Source: Candidatus Paraprevotella stercoravium (GTDB lineage: Bacteria; Bacteroidota; Bacteroidia; Bacteroidales; Bacteroidaceae). Taken from it: a stretch of DNA of 64,000 bases. Location: assembly GCA_944320795.1 (NCBI GenBank), contig CALUIU010000004.1:78232-142231 (forward strand), given 5' to 3'. The notes below the pieces were generated by a model. It was not told the origin of the DNA. It saw only the letters and a list, made by a program, of their open reading frames with translations, and did not search any database. A program made the translations under genes and the position numbers. Every line of letters begins with the position of its first letter. Positions within the stretch are counted from its first letter, which is position 1. This document shows, piece after piece, positions 51,106 through 60,344 of this stretch.

Positions 51106-51861
51106 TTAATATTCAAACGTTTCCCCATTGCCGGATACACTCCAGAAAGCAATGCCACGCGGAGCCGTAAACTCCTTCATGCGCCAGGCCGATTCAAATC
51201 CCAAGGCTACAAAATGCATCGGCACGAACAAGCCCACGGAAAACTGCTCGATAAACTGCCGGGCCCCGCGCGTATAACCGTTCCCGATACGTCCATCTAT
51301 GGGGAACAGCACCACATCAAAACGGTCCGTCACCTTACGGATATCCTTCAGTTCACCCAAATAACGCTTCTCTTCCTTCTCCGGATTAATCCATCCGTAA
51401 AAGTCGCCACTGAATCCCGACCTGCCCCGACGATGCTCGGCAAGCAGATGCGCATACCAGTTATTCAGGTCACCGGCATGAAAGATGCGCTTTCCTTCGC
51501 ATTCCACCACCCAGGAAACCCCGCTGTCGGTGCTTCCCGTTGCCGTTACACGAATCCGCTCGTCTTGCCAGACACCTCCTTTGGCCAACCAGATATCGGC
51601 TTCCTCCATTCGGGCTCTTTTCCGTTTCAGAATATCCTTAGACAGAATGAAATGTATCTCCCGGGCCATATCCTTCCACGCAAATATCGCCCGGTTAAAA
51701 TGATCCTCATGAAAATGGCTGGCAAACACATATACCGGTTTGCCCGACTGTAGCAATTGTGGCATCACACCGGCCGGATCCATCCAATAATCAAACACCA
51801 GAAGGCAGGTACCGGTATCTATGGCAAAGCCACTGTGGAAAATATAAGTCAGTTTCATCAT
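51106..51861 (-). CDS. MBL-fold metallohydrolase
   Basis: A 251-residue metallo-beta-lactamase-fold protein: the HFHEDH metal motif at about residues 49-54, HAGDLNNW (about 129) and the C-terminal FVPMHF histidine. Closest in style to UlaG-like/RomA-type MBL proteins. Substrate unknown; nucleotides or sugar lactones are usual. Start at 51861 or, one codon later, 51858. Confidence 0.85.
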   Translation of the reverse strand: MMKLTYIFHSGFAIDTGTCLLVFDYWMDPAGVMPQLLQSGKPVYVFASHFHEDHFNRAIFAWKDMAREIHFILSKDILKRKRARMEEADIWLAKGGVWQDERIRVTATGSTDSGVSWVVECEGKRIFHAGDLNNWYAHLLAEHRRGRSGFSGDFYGWINPEKEEKRYLGELKDIRKVTDRFDVVLFPIDGRIGNGYTRGARQFIEQFSVGLFVPMHFVALGFESAWRMKEFTAPRGIAFWSVSGNGETFEY

Positions 51862-51883
51862 TCCTATTTCTGTTCGATAAATT

Positions 51884-51891
51884 CAAAGATA
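51884..51891 (-). promoter_or_regulatory. -7 element of the MBL-Nudix unit
   Basis: TATCTTTG on the minus strand, start near 51877, 16 nt before the MBL ATG. Confidence 0.55.
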
Positions 51892-51933
51892 CAATTTTTT
51901 ATTCTCTTTCCTAAAATTCCTGAAGAAAATAAG

Positions 51934-51941
51934 TAACTTTA
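51934..51941 (+). promoter_or_regulatory. Possible -7 element of the DUF4186 gene
   Basis: TAACTTTA on plus, one mismatch from consensus; start near 51948, 13 nt before the ATG. Divergent from the MBL promoter. Confidence 0.4.
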
Positions 51942-51960
51942 CGCAACAAAAATATGGCTG

Positions 51961-52425
51961 ATGAAAAAACGTCACTTTGAAAGTACAAACTCACTCTTTC
52001 CGGAAGAAGCATTCGCTCCGCTACCGGAAAAAGGACAACCGGACGACATCCCTCATCCCACACGTGCGGACTACAACGACCTGTTCGAACGTCTGTCCCG
52101 CTCAGCCTTTCGAAGCGGATTCCATCTTTCGGAGAAAGACCGGATCTATGTACGCACAAAGGGATGGGACACGCTGCGCCACCATGCCGCAGACTTCATC
52201 GCACAAAGGCTTGCTCCGGCGGTAATCCCCAACGACGGCAAACAGACTCCCATGTGCGGACATCCCGTATTCCGGGCGCAACATGCCACAGGCTGCTGTT
52301 GTCGCGGCTGCTTTTACAAATGGCATCACATCCCACCCGGAAGAATGCTTACAGCCGCCGAACAGGAATATGCCGTAAATGTTCTGCTTGCCTGGATTGA
52401 TCAGGAGATGAACAGAAAAGAATAG
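51961..52425 (+). CDS. DUF4186 family protein
   Basis: A 154-residue protein of DUF4186, unknown function. Conserved features: LSRSAFRSGFHLSEKDRIYV, GWDTLRHHAADF, and a Cys/His-rich metal-like site (CGHPVFRAQHATGCCCRGCF, about 99-118) followed by KWHHIPPGR. Four clustered cysteines and three histidines suggest a bound metal. Followed 46 nt later by a thioredoxin gene. Confidence 0.8.
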   Translation: MKKRHFESTNSLFPEEAFAPLPEKGQPDDIPHPTRADYNDLFERLSRSAFRSGFHLSEKDRIYVRTKGWDTLRHHAADFIAQRLAPAVIPNDGKQTPMCGHPVFRAQHATGCCCRGCFYKWHHIPPGRMLTAAEQEYAVNVLLAWIDQEMNRKE

Positions 52426-52471
52426 TCAAAGAAAAGCCTAAATCATGTAGAACTCTTTAAACGAAAAGAAT

Positions 52472-52768
52472 ATGGAAAGTTTTAATGATGTCATTTCGTC
52501 CGGCCAGCTGGTGCTGGTGGACTTCTACGCCACCTGGTGTGGTCCGTGCAAAACCATGCATCCGGTGCTTCAAGAACTGAAACAACGCCTCGGCGACCAG
52601 ATTCGTATTCTGAAAATTGACGTAGACCGCTATCAGAATACCGCCGCACAATACCGAATCCAGTCCGTACCGACCCTAATGCTCTTCCGTAACGGACAGA
52701 CCCTGTGGCGACAGAGTGGCGCCTTACCTCTTCCGGCTTTGCTAGAGCAGGTCAAAGCGCACCTGTAA
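52472..52768 (+). CDS. trxA: Thioredoxin
   Basis: A 98-residue cytoplasmic thioredoxin with the redox site WCGPC (residues 22-26) and the cis-proline in SVPTLMLF. No signal peptide. Reduced by TrxB, whose gene is at 18522. Other paralogs are likely elsewhere in the genome. Confidence 0.92.
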   Translation: MESFNDVISSGQLVLVDFYATWCGPCKTMHPVLQELKQRLGDQIRILKIDVDRYQNTAAQYRIQSVPTLMLFRNGQTLWRQSGALPLPALLEQVKAHL

Positions 52769-52783
52769 GTATACCAAAATATC

Positions 52784-52821
52784 ATTGGGATGAAACTAGA
52801 ATTTCGTCCCAATAATTTTTT
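52784..52821. terminator. Terminator between thioredoxin and the AlkZ-related gene
   Basis: ATTGGGATGAAA pairs with TTTCGTCCCAAT (one G-T) around CTAGAA; AATTTTTT follows on plus, TGATATTTT on minus. Confidence 0.8.
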
Positions 52822-52857
52822 CAAATGATCCCGATCAAATAAGTCTACAGTCACCAT

Positions 52858-53523
52858 TTATTGTAACAAGCTATCAATCAGCTTTTCTGAAGCATCGGGA
52901 ATAATTTTCCGGAACTGACCGATCATCCGCTCTCGGGATTCCTGCGGTGTGCGGTCCGGATGACAGAGCTCCCGCCCCAAAAGAGCCTCGGGTGTGGTGA
53001 GCAAAGACCATCCCCATCCATATTCCCGTCCGTGCCGGTCACGAGGATAGACAAAATCTTCCGTTACGATATACCCTCCCATTTCCAGGCGGGCCAGATA
53101 AGCGTCGAACTTACTCCGCATTTTGGGGCCGGTAAAACCACATGCTGCCCGCAGTTCACGAGTAATCATACTGCCTTCACTCCGCAAAATATCCAGAATG
53201 CTTTCTTCCACACTCCCCTCCTCCGGATAAGGATAAATGCTCCGGCGGTAATTACAGAAGTCCGGCCACCACGCCTTGCTGATAAAAGCCGCCTTGCGAT
53301 TGAAAAATTTACCGTAGGCACAACCGCTTTCCTGCAAAATGGATCCTTTCCATTTCCAAAGCAGCCACTCCCAACTGCCATCGGGCAACTTTATATACCG
53401 GCAGTCTTCATCCACCACTTCCTCGGCCGACCAGCCCAACCCCATACTCAATAAAGGCAGGAAGCCAATCTGATTGATATAGTCAATCAGTTCCAGGGAA
53501 GAATGCAACAACTCTTTTTTCAT
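52858..53523 (-). CDS. AlkZ-related protein
   Basis: A 221-residue protein. The N-terminal half (GLGWSAEEVV, YIKLPDGSWEWLLWKWKG, AFISKAWWPDF) and the winged-helix segment ITRELRAACGFTGPKMRSKF (about 120-139) fit the AlkZ-related family of Bacteroidetes. AlkZ proper is a DNA glycosylase for crosslinks with a QxQ motif, which I do not find here, so glycosylase activity is doubtful. Follows the small HTH gene by 6 nt. Confidence 0.55.
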   Translation of the reverse strand: MKKELLHSSLELIDYINQIGFLPLLSMGLGWSAEEVVDEDCRYIKLPDGSWEWLLWKWKGSILQESGCAYGKFFNRKAAFISKAWWPDFCNYRRSIYPYPEEGSVEESILDILRSEGSMITRELRAACGFTGPKMRSKFDAYLARLEMGGYIVTEDFVYPRDRHGREYGWGWSLLTTPEALLGRELCHPDRTPQESRERMIGQFRKIIPDASEKLIDSLLQ

Positions 53524-53529
53524 AAAATC

Positions 53530-53736
53530 TCATATCATTAACATGATTCTACCGGCTTCTTTGGTAAACATACCGGGAAACCGGCACACTACAGCATACA
53601 CCTGCTTTCCGGTTACAGGCATCTTGTCTTTCCGCATGTGCAACCCGAAGCGGTTAATGGCATCGGCTATCTGTTCCGTAGTCATTCCGCCATTCCGTTT
53701 CATCAAGACATAAACTATCGCTTCTTCTATTTTCAT
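53530..53736 (-). CDS. HARE-HTH-like small protein
   Basis: A 68-residue protein (MKIEEAIVYVLMKRNGGMTT) with a winged-helix pattern like the HARE-HTH domain found in restriction endonucleases, RNA polymerase delta and ASXL: helix IEEAIVYVLMKR, helix TTEQIADAINRFGL, helix TGKQVYAVVCRF and a final strand. It should bind DNA or a partner and is the first gene of a unit with the AlkZ-related gene. Codon usage is like the neighbours. Confidence 0.6.
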   Translation of the reverse strand: MKIEEAIVYVLMKRNGGMTTEQIADAINRFGLHMRKDKMPVTGKQVYAVVCRFPGMFTKEAGRIMLMI

Positions 53737-53990
53737 GATTCCTACAAAGATACCATAAACATTTCTAAGTATCGTGTATTTTCCCGGAAATATTTTATGC
53801 CAGAAGTATTGCTGTTCGGACTAAAAATAGTATTATTGTATTCGAAAATACCATATAAAATGAAAACGATCCTTCCCAACCAACGCCATAACGGTTTTTT
53901 CCAACCTCATTATGACGACTTGCATGAAACACACTATTAGAAAAAGACGCTTATAAGACAATATAATGACCATTACAGAGTTTTAAACAT
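53737..53990. other. AT-rich spacer upstream of the Wadjet-like operon
   Basis: On minus, TATCTTTG (53752-53745) is the -7 element of the HARE-HTH gene. On plus, only a 26-codon frame (53861-53940, MKTILPNQRHNGFF...) with no recognisable product, and no clear TAnnTTTG for the Wadjet operon. The base composition drops here compared with the left side. Confidence 0.5.
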
Positions 53991-55190
53991 ATGGATATTC
54001 TGACGCATTTTAGAAGCATAGAAGAATTAACCAAAACACTCTCACGAGAACAAGGATTGCTGAGCGAGATGTTTGAGAAACGAAAACTTATGAAGTTTCC
54101 GATTGGACTTGCCATTAACCTTACAGGTGGGAATGAAACAAGATTGAGGAAACTGGTAGAATATGGGGTATTGGTGCAAACCGGCAATATGGTTGAAATA
54201 GAGAGCGACTACCTTAACTTCTTTGAGGAAGTTCTGAATGTCAATGAGGAGATCAGTGTGTTGAGTGTACAGGAATGTATCAATACATTGAAGGAACACA
54301 TAGGGTATTTTCTGCAGGAAACCAATCCCAACCGTAAGGCAGGATATCAGGATAGTGTGCGTCAGCTCTTAAAGAAAACCGGATTCAGAACCTTGAAGAA
54401 TGTGGTGGATCTGAAACGCAATATGGATAATACCTATAAACAGGAACCCAATTATATCATCAAAAAAAAGAAGCTGCAGAATCTGGACGAGAAGAGCCAC
54501 AGCATTCGTGCCATGATACGTGAATGCGAAAAACTGATGGATAAGGAACACGCTTTTTTCATCATGGCCAATGATCCGCACATGACCAAAACTTGCAGCG
54601 ATGTGAAACACGACTTTGTTGAAGCCTATCATGCATTAATGGAGATTGACCGGCAGATTATCTCCTACATCAATCAGATAGACCTTCAAAACAAACTTTA
54701 CAAGAAGATACGAAAACTGAAATATCTGCAAGATCAGCTGCTTATCAAGACAGATACGAATCTCATAAACGTACTGAAAGAAAAAAATCCCGTCTGGATG
54801 GAATCCCGTCACTACAACAAAACCCGCCTGTCTTTGGAGATGCTGAGGGAAAACGAGCTAGTCGTCAAGTTGCTGAAGCGCATAGCCGAACGAAACGGAA
54901 TACAGAAAACAGCGAGAACAGAAGCCGCCCCATTGACCGAGGAAGATCTGAAAGATCATTTCCAACTATTGAAGGAGGTAGACTCCACCGAGGTCTGGAA
55001 CGCGTTTTTGGCATCAAGTTATCATTTATTTGAATTTATTCTAAGGTATGACTATAAAGTGAAACGTAACATTGAAGAACATGTTACCCTTTTCTGTCAG
55101 TTAGTTATCCTGCATCCGGATGAATGCCGGGCAACAGGTGAATACGCAATATATCAAGACATAGAATATCCTATAATTTATGCGAAATAA
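53991..55190 (+). CDS. Wadjet JetA-like (MukF/kleisin) subunit
   Basis: A 399-residue helical cytoplasmic protein. N-terminal residues 1-80 look like winged helices (FPIGLAINLTGGNETRLRKL), the middle is coiled coil (about 140-260), and the C-terminus is again compact; this is the plan of JetA, the kleisin that bridges JetC heads. Sequence similarity alone would not name it; the call rests on its position before MukE-, MukB- and TOPRIM-like genes. It overlaps the next gene by 11 nt. Codon use and composition are more AT-rich than most of the window. Confidence 0.75.
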   Translation: MDILTHFRSIEELTKTLSREQGLLSEMFEKRKLMKFPIGLAINLTGGNETRLRKLVEYGVLVQTGNMVEIESDYLNFFEEVLNVNEEISVLSVQECINTLKEHIGYFLQETNPNRKAGYQDSVRQLLKKTGFRTLKNVVDLKRNMDNTYKQEPNYIIKKKKLQNLDEKSHSIRAMIRECEKLMDKEHAFFIMANDPHMTKTCSDVKHDFVEAYHALMEIDRQIISYINQIDLQNKLYKKIRKLKYLQDQLLIKTDTNLINVLKEKNPVWMESRHYNKTRLSLEMLRENELVVKLLKRIAERNGIQKTARTEAAPLTEEDLKDHFQLLKEVDSTEVWNAFLASSYHLFEFILRYDYKVKRNIEEHVTLFCQLVILHPDECRATGEYAIYQDIEYPIIYAK

Positions 55191-55737
55191 TACTCAAAGA
55201 ATATACGAGCGGTTAAGCCGGGGAGAATTCCTTTCGGTAGACAGTTCCGACACCTCTATACGCCATTTATACGAGGATATAGAAGAAAATCTAGAAGACT
55301 ATACAGAATACTTCAAGGAAATCGGACTACAACTGGAATCAGGAAATGGTTATTTCTATTTTTCAAGAACAGGAGAGAGCAAACAGAGTATAGAACAAAA
55401 ACTGGAAAGCTTTTCAAAATGGCTCGATTATCTGGATTTCCTGAAATGCTACAATCAGTCATTCGCAGCAGGGTACCAGTTTCGCAAAAGTCACTTGTTA
55501 GAACAGATCAGTCTGGACATCGAACTAAAGGAAAAGGCACACCACTTGTTCAAGAAATATGGTGCGGGATCTAATGTCGAGATTGTAAACAAACTGCTTC
55601 AGGAAATGCAGAATATAGGCTTTACAGAATGTATCAGCGAACTTGATGAGACATTTAAGGTAACTTCGGCATTCCGCTATGCCGAGGATCTGGTGGAAAT
55701 AATTCAAATGACAAACGAAGATGAAGTACCTGAATAA
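55180..55737 (+). CDS. Wadjet JetB-like (MukE) subunit
   Basis: A 185-residue, mainly helical protein with DYTEYFKEIGLQLESGNGYFYFS (a winged helix ending in a strand pair, as in MukE/DUF4194-like proteins). In Wadjet, JetB binds the JetA kleisin and JetC heads. Overlaps jetA by 11 nt and jetC by 17 nt, so the three products are made in a fixed ratio. Confidence 0.75.
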   Translation: MRNNTQRIYERLSRGEFLSVDSSDTSIRHLYEDIEENLEDYTEYFKEIGLQLESGNGYFYFSRTGESKQSIEQKLESFSKWLDYLDFLKCYNQSFAAGYQFRKSHLLEQISLDIELKEKAHHLFKKYGAGSNVEIVNKLLQEMQNIGFTECISELDETFKVTSAFRYAEDLVEIIQMTNEDEVPE

Positions 55738-58700
55738 AATCATTTTTATAAATAGCGCAAATATTCCGTATGCAGAGATTTCTGTAGACGGTAATGTACA
55801 TTTCACAGGAACACAAGGTGTGGGTAAAAGTACCGTATTGAGAGCTTTGCTGTTTTTCTACAACGCCGACAAACACCGTTTGGGTATCCAACAGGGACAA
55901 AAATCGTTTGATGAATTTTATTTCCGCCAGTCAAACTCTTATATACTTTATGAAGTGATGCGCGAAAACGGCGCATATACGATCCTCGTCAGCAGATATC
56001 AGGGACGTGCTTCATGGCGGTTTATTGACGCTCCCTACCAACGGGAATGGTTCATTGATGCCAACAAACTGGTATTAAGCGACTGGGTGAAAATCCGTGA
56101 ACGGATAGACAAAAATATAGTGGTTTCTGCAAGGATTGACTCCGGTGCGATGTTCAAGGACATCATCTTCGGCAATACTCTTGACCACAAATACACTCGT
56201 TACGCATTGGCCAAGAGTTCTCATTATCAAAATATACCACGGAGCATCCAGAATGTATTTCTGAATACCAAACTGGATGCAGACTTTATCAAAAACACAA
56301 TCATACAATCCATGAGCGACGAGGATTTGCCTATTGACCTGCAAACCTACAGACGGCTTGTCACCGACTTTGAACGGGAGTATGACGAGATAGACTGTTG
56401 GTTCCGACAAAATCGGGACGGCAGCTATCCGGTGCGCCAGCAAGCATTGAAAATAGCGGAACAAGGGCGCACTATTGTTGCGCTTGACCAGCAATTGGCC
56501 GATGTATGGCATATGCTCAATTATGCTGTAGCCTATAGTGAAGAACAGATTCCTCTTTTGGAAGTTGAAGCAAAAGACGTTGAAACTGACATAAAGAAAG
56601 AACATAGCCGCAAAAAAGACCTTACCACAGAATATGACAAAGAAAAAGACTCACTCAATCAAGACCTTGGTGCCCAGAAAAGCAAACTGAAGGAAATATC
56701 CCGGGTAAAGAAAGAATTCGAAACCGTTGATATTGACGAAATACTAAAACTTGCCGAACGTGAATCTGCCATCAGACAGGAATTTTCTGAAAAGCAGGCA
56801 CTTTTAGAGGATTTGCTGAAAACCCATGCAACGATAGAAGAAAAGTATAACATGGCAAGGGGAAAGCTGGAAAATGCACGCCAGGCATTTGACAATGCCC
56901 AAAGAACAGCATATAATCAAAAACAGGCCGAACTACAGACAAAGCGTAAGGGACTGGAGGATGAACGCACCAGAGACAGAAACCGGATCATGGAGAATTT
57001 CAGCAACTGGAGACACGAGTCTGACGAACGCCTGCAAATGCTGCTGACCGAACAGAACAGGACGGATAGCGCACTGAAAGAGCTCCGGCACTGGCACCCC
57101 ATGGCAAAGCAAATAAAACAGGTGGATGAGGAACTTCAGCAATTGGATTTTTCAGAGAAAGAGAATGCTGCCCAACAGACAGCTGTAAAGAGTCAGATTG
57201 CTCAAATTACAGCTGAATTTGAGATGAAAGAAAAGGAAATAAAGCAAGCATCCCAACGTGAACAGGAACGCCAGGATACAGAACGGACACATCTTCGTGA
57301 ACAGATCGCGAAGATTAATGATTTATTGTCGCATCTGGATGGCTCTCTTTATCAATGGCTTTGCAAAAATGCCGAAGGTTGGGAGCATACGATCGGCAAG
57401 GTCGTTGATGAAGAAAGGATTTTATATGCCACGGGACTTGAACCTCAGTCGGTCCATACATCTGATAATCTGTTTGGCATCAGACTAAATTTGGAGAATG
57501 TTGCTTCGATACATCGTACACCCGATGAATATCGACAGGAAAAGGAGCAACTGGAAGAGCAGGTGCAACGGATCAACCGCCAACTCACACAATTACCGGT
57601 TATTCTTCAAGAAGAACTAACCAAGCTCGGTAAGAAATATGCCACACACATCAATCCGCTTCGTCAGAAAATGACTTTATTGAAGGTTGAAGAAGAACAG
57701 ATACCAGCCAAGCGCCAGAATCTGCAAAACAAACGTCATCAACTGGAAATGGAAGAGCAGGAACTGATTCTTCAGGAAAAAGAAACACGTGAACGTTCCT
57801 TCAACGAAGCAGTACTAAAAGTAAAGGCGGAAAAGGAAACCCGGGAAAAAAATGATGCAAAAAATAAAAAAGATCTCAAGGAACTGGATTCCTTATTTAA
57901 CAAGACAGCAAAAGCACTCGATGAAGCACTATGCGTTTTCAGAGATTCCCAAAAGGCAGAAGCGGATGTACGTCATCGCGAATTTGAGAATCAAAAAAGG
58001 CAACTTGACGAACAGCAGACAGCAGAACTTTCCGGCAAAGGTGTTGATACGAAGCTGCTTGAACAATATCGAAAATCCTTAGACAACTTAAAGGCGCTAT
58101 TAAATAGGATTGACCATGAACGTTACATGGTAATCCGATACCGCGACGCGAAACAAAATCTTTTTGCCAAGGAACCGGAAATCAAGAATACGATAAAAAC
58201 GATTGAGCTGCAACTAGTCATGCTCCGTCAGCGTTACGAAGACAAAAGGACACGTATCGAGAAAAAAAGCGGAGAAATGGAAGAGCGGCTGAAAAAAATT
58301 CTCCGCGAACTGACACATAGAAAAGAGGGGCTGAAACTGTATCATCAAATGGTAAAGCACGAATACCTGGTACCCGATACATTCCTCTCAGATGAAAAGA
58401 GCAAGAAAACAGAACAGGACTGTCAGCAACTTTTAAGCCAACTTAGGGGTACCGTAAACCAAAAACGGGAATCAATTGACAAACTGAAAGATATCGTAGT
58501 CAGCTTTAATCGCAACTTCAAGCCTCAGAATACCTTTCATTTCAATACCATGCCTGTAACAGATCATGACTATCTGCAAATAGCCGTAGATTTACAGGAC
58601 TTTATGGACAATAACAAAATAGAGGATTTCCGCAGGCGCACAAGTGAACACTATAAAGATATTCTGGGACGCATCTCTACAGAAATCGGCTCACTGATGA

Positions 58701-59371
58701 AGCGCAGATCAGATGTTGACGGAGTGATACAAGACATTAACCGGGACTTTATAGAGAAGAACTTTGCGGGAGTCATCAAGAGTATAGAACTCAGAGCGAA
58801 CGAATCATCAGACAAGCTCATGCAACTGCTTATATCTATTCACGATTATGCCGTAGAGAATGCTTTTTCCATCGGCGAACTGAGTCTTTTCTCCGGCAAC
58901 AACCGAGATGAAGTGAACGGTAAAGTAGTGGATTATCTGAAGAGCCTGTCTCATCAGCTGCAGAACGAGCCTGGCCGACCGGCAGTATCCTTAGGTGACG
59001 CTTTCCGCCTACAGTTCCGTGCTAAAGAGAATGACAATGACACCGGATGGGTTGAACGCATTCATAATGTCGGGTCGGATGGTACAGATATTCTGGTAAA
59101 AGCAATGGTCAATATCATGCTCATCAATGTGTTTAAGAAAAAGGCCGCCAAAAAAAGCGGCGAATTCATGATACACTGCATGATGGACGAAATAGGACGC
59201 CTGCATCCAAACAACATAAAAGGCATTCTGCAGTTTGCCAATTCACGCAATATCTACCTGATAAACAGTTCACCAACATCATATAATCCTTATGATTACC
59301 GATACACCTATCTGTTAAGCAAACATGGAGTGAAAACAAGAGTAGAAAAATTGTTGAAACGAATAAATTAA
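55721..59371 (+). CDS. Wadjet JetC-like SMC/MukB-type ATPase
   Basis: A 1216-residue SMC-like motor. Walker A GTQGVGKST at residues 30-38 and, at the other end, a signature-like NVGSDGTDIL (about 1105) and Walker B IHCMMDEIGRLHP with Asp1156-Glu1157, so the two ATP half-sites come together as in MukB. Between them lie long heptad-rich coiled coils (about 270-560 and 620-960) separated by a hinge-like folded stretch (about 545-620). In Wadjet, JetABC extrude DNA loops and test whether a plasmid is small and circular. Intact frame with no interruption. Confidence 0.9.
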   Translation: MKYLNKIIFINSANIPYAEISVDGNVHFTGTQGVGKSTVLRALLFFYNADKHRLGIQQGQKSFDEFYFRQSNSYILYEVMRENGAYTILVSRYQGRASWRFIDAPYQREWFIDANKLVLSDWVKIRERIDKNIVVSARIDSGAMFKDIIFGNTLDHKYTRYALAKSSHYQNIPRSIQNVFLNTKLDADFIKNTIIQSMSDEDLPIDLQTYRRLVTDFEREYDEIDCWFRQNRDGSYPVRQQALKIAEQGRTIVALDQQLADVWHMLNYAVAYSEEQIPLLEVEAKDVETDIKKEHSRKKDLTTEYDKEKDSLNQDLGAQKSKLKEISRVKKEFETVDIDEILKLAERESAIRQEFSEKQALLEDLLKTHATIEEKYNMARGKLENARQAFDNAQRTAYNQKQAELQTKRKGLEDERTRDRNRIMENFSNWRHESDERLQMLLTEQNRTDSALKELRHWHPMAKQIKQVDEELQQLDFSEKENAAQQTAVKSQIAQITAEFEMKEKEIKQASQREQERQDTERTHLREQIAKINDLLSHLDGSLYQWLCKNAEGWEHTIGKVVDEERILYATGLEPQSVHTSDNLFGIRLNLENVASIHRTPDEYRQEKEQLEEQVQRINRQLTQLPVILQEELTKLGKKYATHINPLRQKMTLLKVEEEQIPAKRQNLQNKRHQLEMEEQELILQEKETRERSFNEAVLKVKAEKETREKNDAKNKKDLKELDSLFNKTAKALDEALCVFRDSQKAEADVRHREFENQKRQLDEQQTAELSGKGVDTKLLEQYRKSLDNLKALLNRIDHERYMVIRYRDAKQNLFAKEPEIKNTIKTIELQLVMLRQRYEDKRTRIEKKSGEMEERLKKILRELTHRKEGLKLYHQMVKHEYLVPDTFLSDEKSKKTEQDCQQLLSQLRGTVNQKRESIDKLKDIVVSFNRNFKPQNTFHFNTMPVTDHDYLQIAVDLQDFMDNNKIEDFRRRTSEHYKDILGRISTEIGSLMKRRSDVDGVIQDINRDFIEKNFAGVIKSIELRANESSDKLMQLLISIHDYAVENAFSIGELSLFSGNNRDEVNGKVVDYLKSLSHQLQNEPGRPAVSLGDAFRLQFRAKENDNDTGWVERIHNVGSDGTDILVKAMVNIMLINVFKKKAAKKSGEFMIHCMMDEIGRLHPNNIKGILQFANSRNIYLINSSPTSYNPYDYRYTYLLSKHGVKTRVEKLLKRIN

Positions 59372-59380
59372 TCGGATCCT

Positions 59381-60232
59381 ATGACGATAAGCGCATCAAT
59401 ACAGGCTTTGCTGGCTGGCAAGCAAATTGCCGGCTCAAAGCTAAGCCGAAAATTACTTGAAGAGCCACTGGCAGAAGGTATGCTATTGGTCGTGCCACGC
59501 GGCTCCAGAACATCATACCGTGCCCGTGACCCAAAAGCTTTGAAAAGATTTTTTCTTGACAAGGATGAAAGTTATCGGATTCTTGAGGTGAATCATTCGG
59601 GCTCCCGAGCATCGATGGCAGCAGAAACAGGAAACTCAAAACTTGTTACTGTCCGCTCTTGCCCCGGATTTCCTGTAAACAGCTATGAACCCATTGAATG
59701 TTTTCTTTGTGGAGAGCCGTTTCTGGTAAATCCTCAAAAAGGAAGCTTTATCTTTATCTCTGACTGGAAACAATTTACAGTTCCCGAAGACGTGACAGTA
59801 ATGGGTATTGAGAATATGGAAAATTTCAGAATGATTCATCAGCAAAAAGAATTCTTTGAAAAATATCTCCAAACACACGGCTTTTCAAGCAAAGTGCTTT
59901 TTGTGTCCAGATATCCACAATCAACCGATCTCAGAAGATGGTTATGTTCTGTATCCAATCATTATCTCCACTTCGGTGATTTTGATCTGGCAGGAATCAA
60001 TATATTTCTCTCTGAATTTCAAAAATATTTGGGCACAGAACGTTCTTCATATTTAATTCCGGACGATATTGAGTCCCGTCTGCAATCCGGCTCCATAAAA
60101 AGATTTGATGAACAATATTGCCGTTTTAAGGACATCAAGTCAGATGTACCCGAGCTGCAGCAGTTGATCGACTTAATTCATCATGAGCGAAAAGCATATG
60201 ATCAGGAGGGTTACATATATAGTCATTCATAA
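59381..60232 (+). CDS. Wadjet JetD-like TOPRIM nuclease
   Basis: A 283-residue protein with a C-terminal TOPRIM fold: Glu144 in VMGIENMENF, and Asp200/Asp202 in HFGDFDLAGINIF, the DxD of the metal site. The N-terminal 130 residues (LLAGKQIAGSKLSRKLLEE, VPRGSRTSYRARDPKALKRFF) are DNA-binding in style. JetD cuts the plasmid once the JetABC motor has stalled. It is about 100 residues shorter than type I JetD, which suits a type II/III-like variant. Nine nt after jetC. Confidence 0.82.
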   Translation: MTISASIQALLAGKQIAGSKLSRKLLEEPLAEGMLLVVPRGSRTSYRARDPKALKRFFLDKDESYRILEVNHSGSRASMAAETGNSKLVTVRSCPGFPVNSYEPIECFLCGEPFLVNPQKGSFIFISDWKQFTVPEDVTVMGIENMENFRMIHQQKEFFEKYLQTHGFSSKVLFVSRYPQSTDLRRWLCSVSNHYLHFGDFDLAGINIFLSEFQKYLGTERSSYLIPDDIESRLQSGSIKRFDEQYCRFKDIKSDVPELQQLIDLIHHERKAYDQEGYIYSHS

Positions 60233-60344
60233 CAGACAACCGTTCTTTACAGAATGACACCCCACAAAAATAAAAACGTATCAGGATAAACCCCTATTCC
60301 ATTCACCCGAAAAACGTAACTTTGTACGAATAAAGAATCAAATT
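60233..60344 (+). promoter_or_regulatory. Spacer and promoter of the SNF2 helicase gene
   Basis: TAACTTTG (60317-60324) gives a predicted start near 60331, 14 nt before the ATG. The helicase can therefore be expressed apart from jetABCD. No terminator hairpin is seen after jetD, so read-through is also likely. Confidence 0.5.

Noticed and set aside
53861..53940. 26-codon frame before jetA as a small gene
   Set aside because: No promoter, no recognisable signal and no similarity pattern; length is within chance for this stretch.
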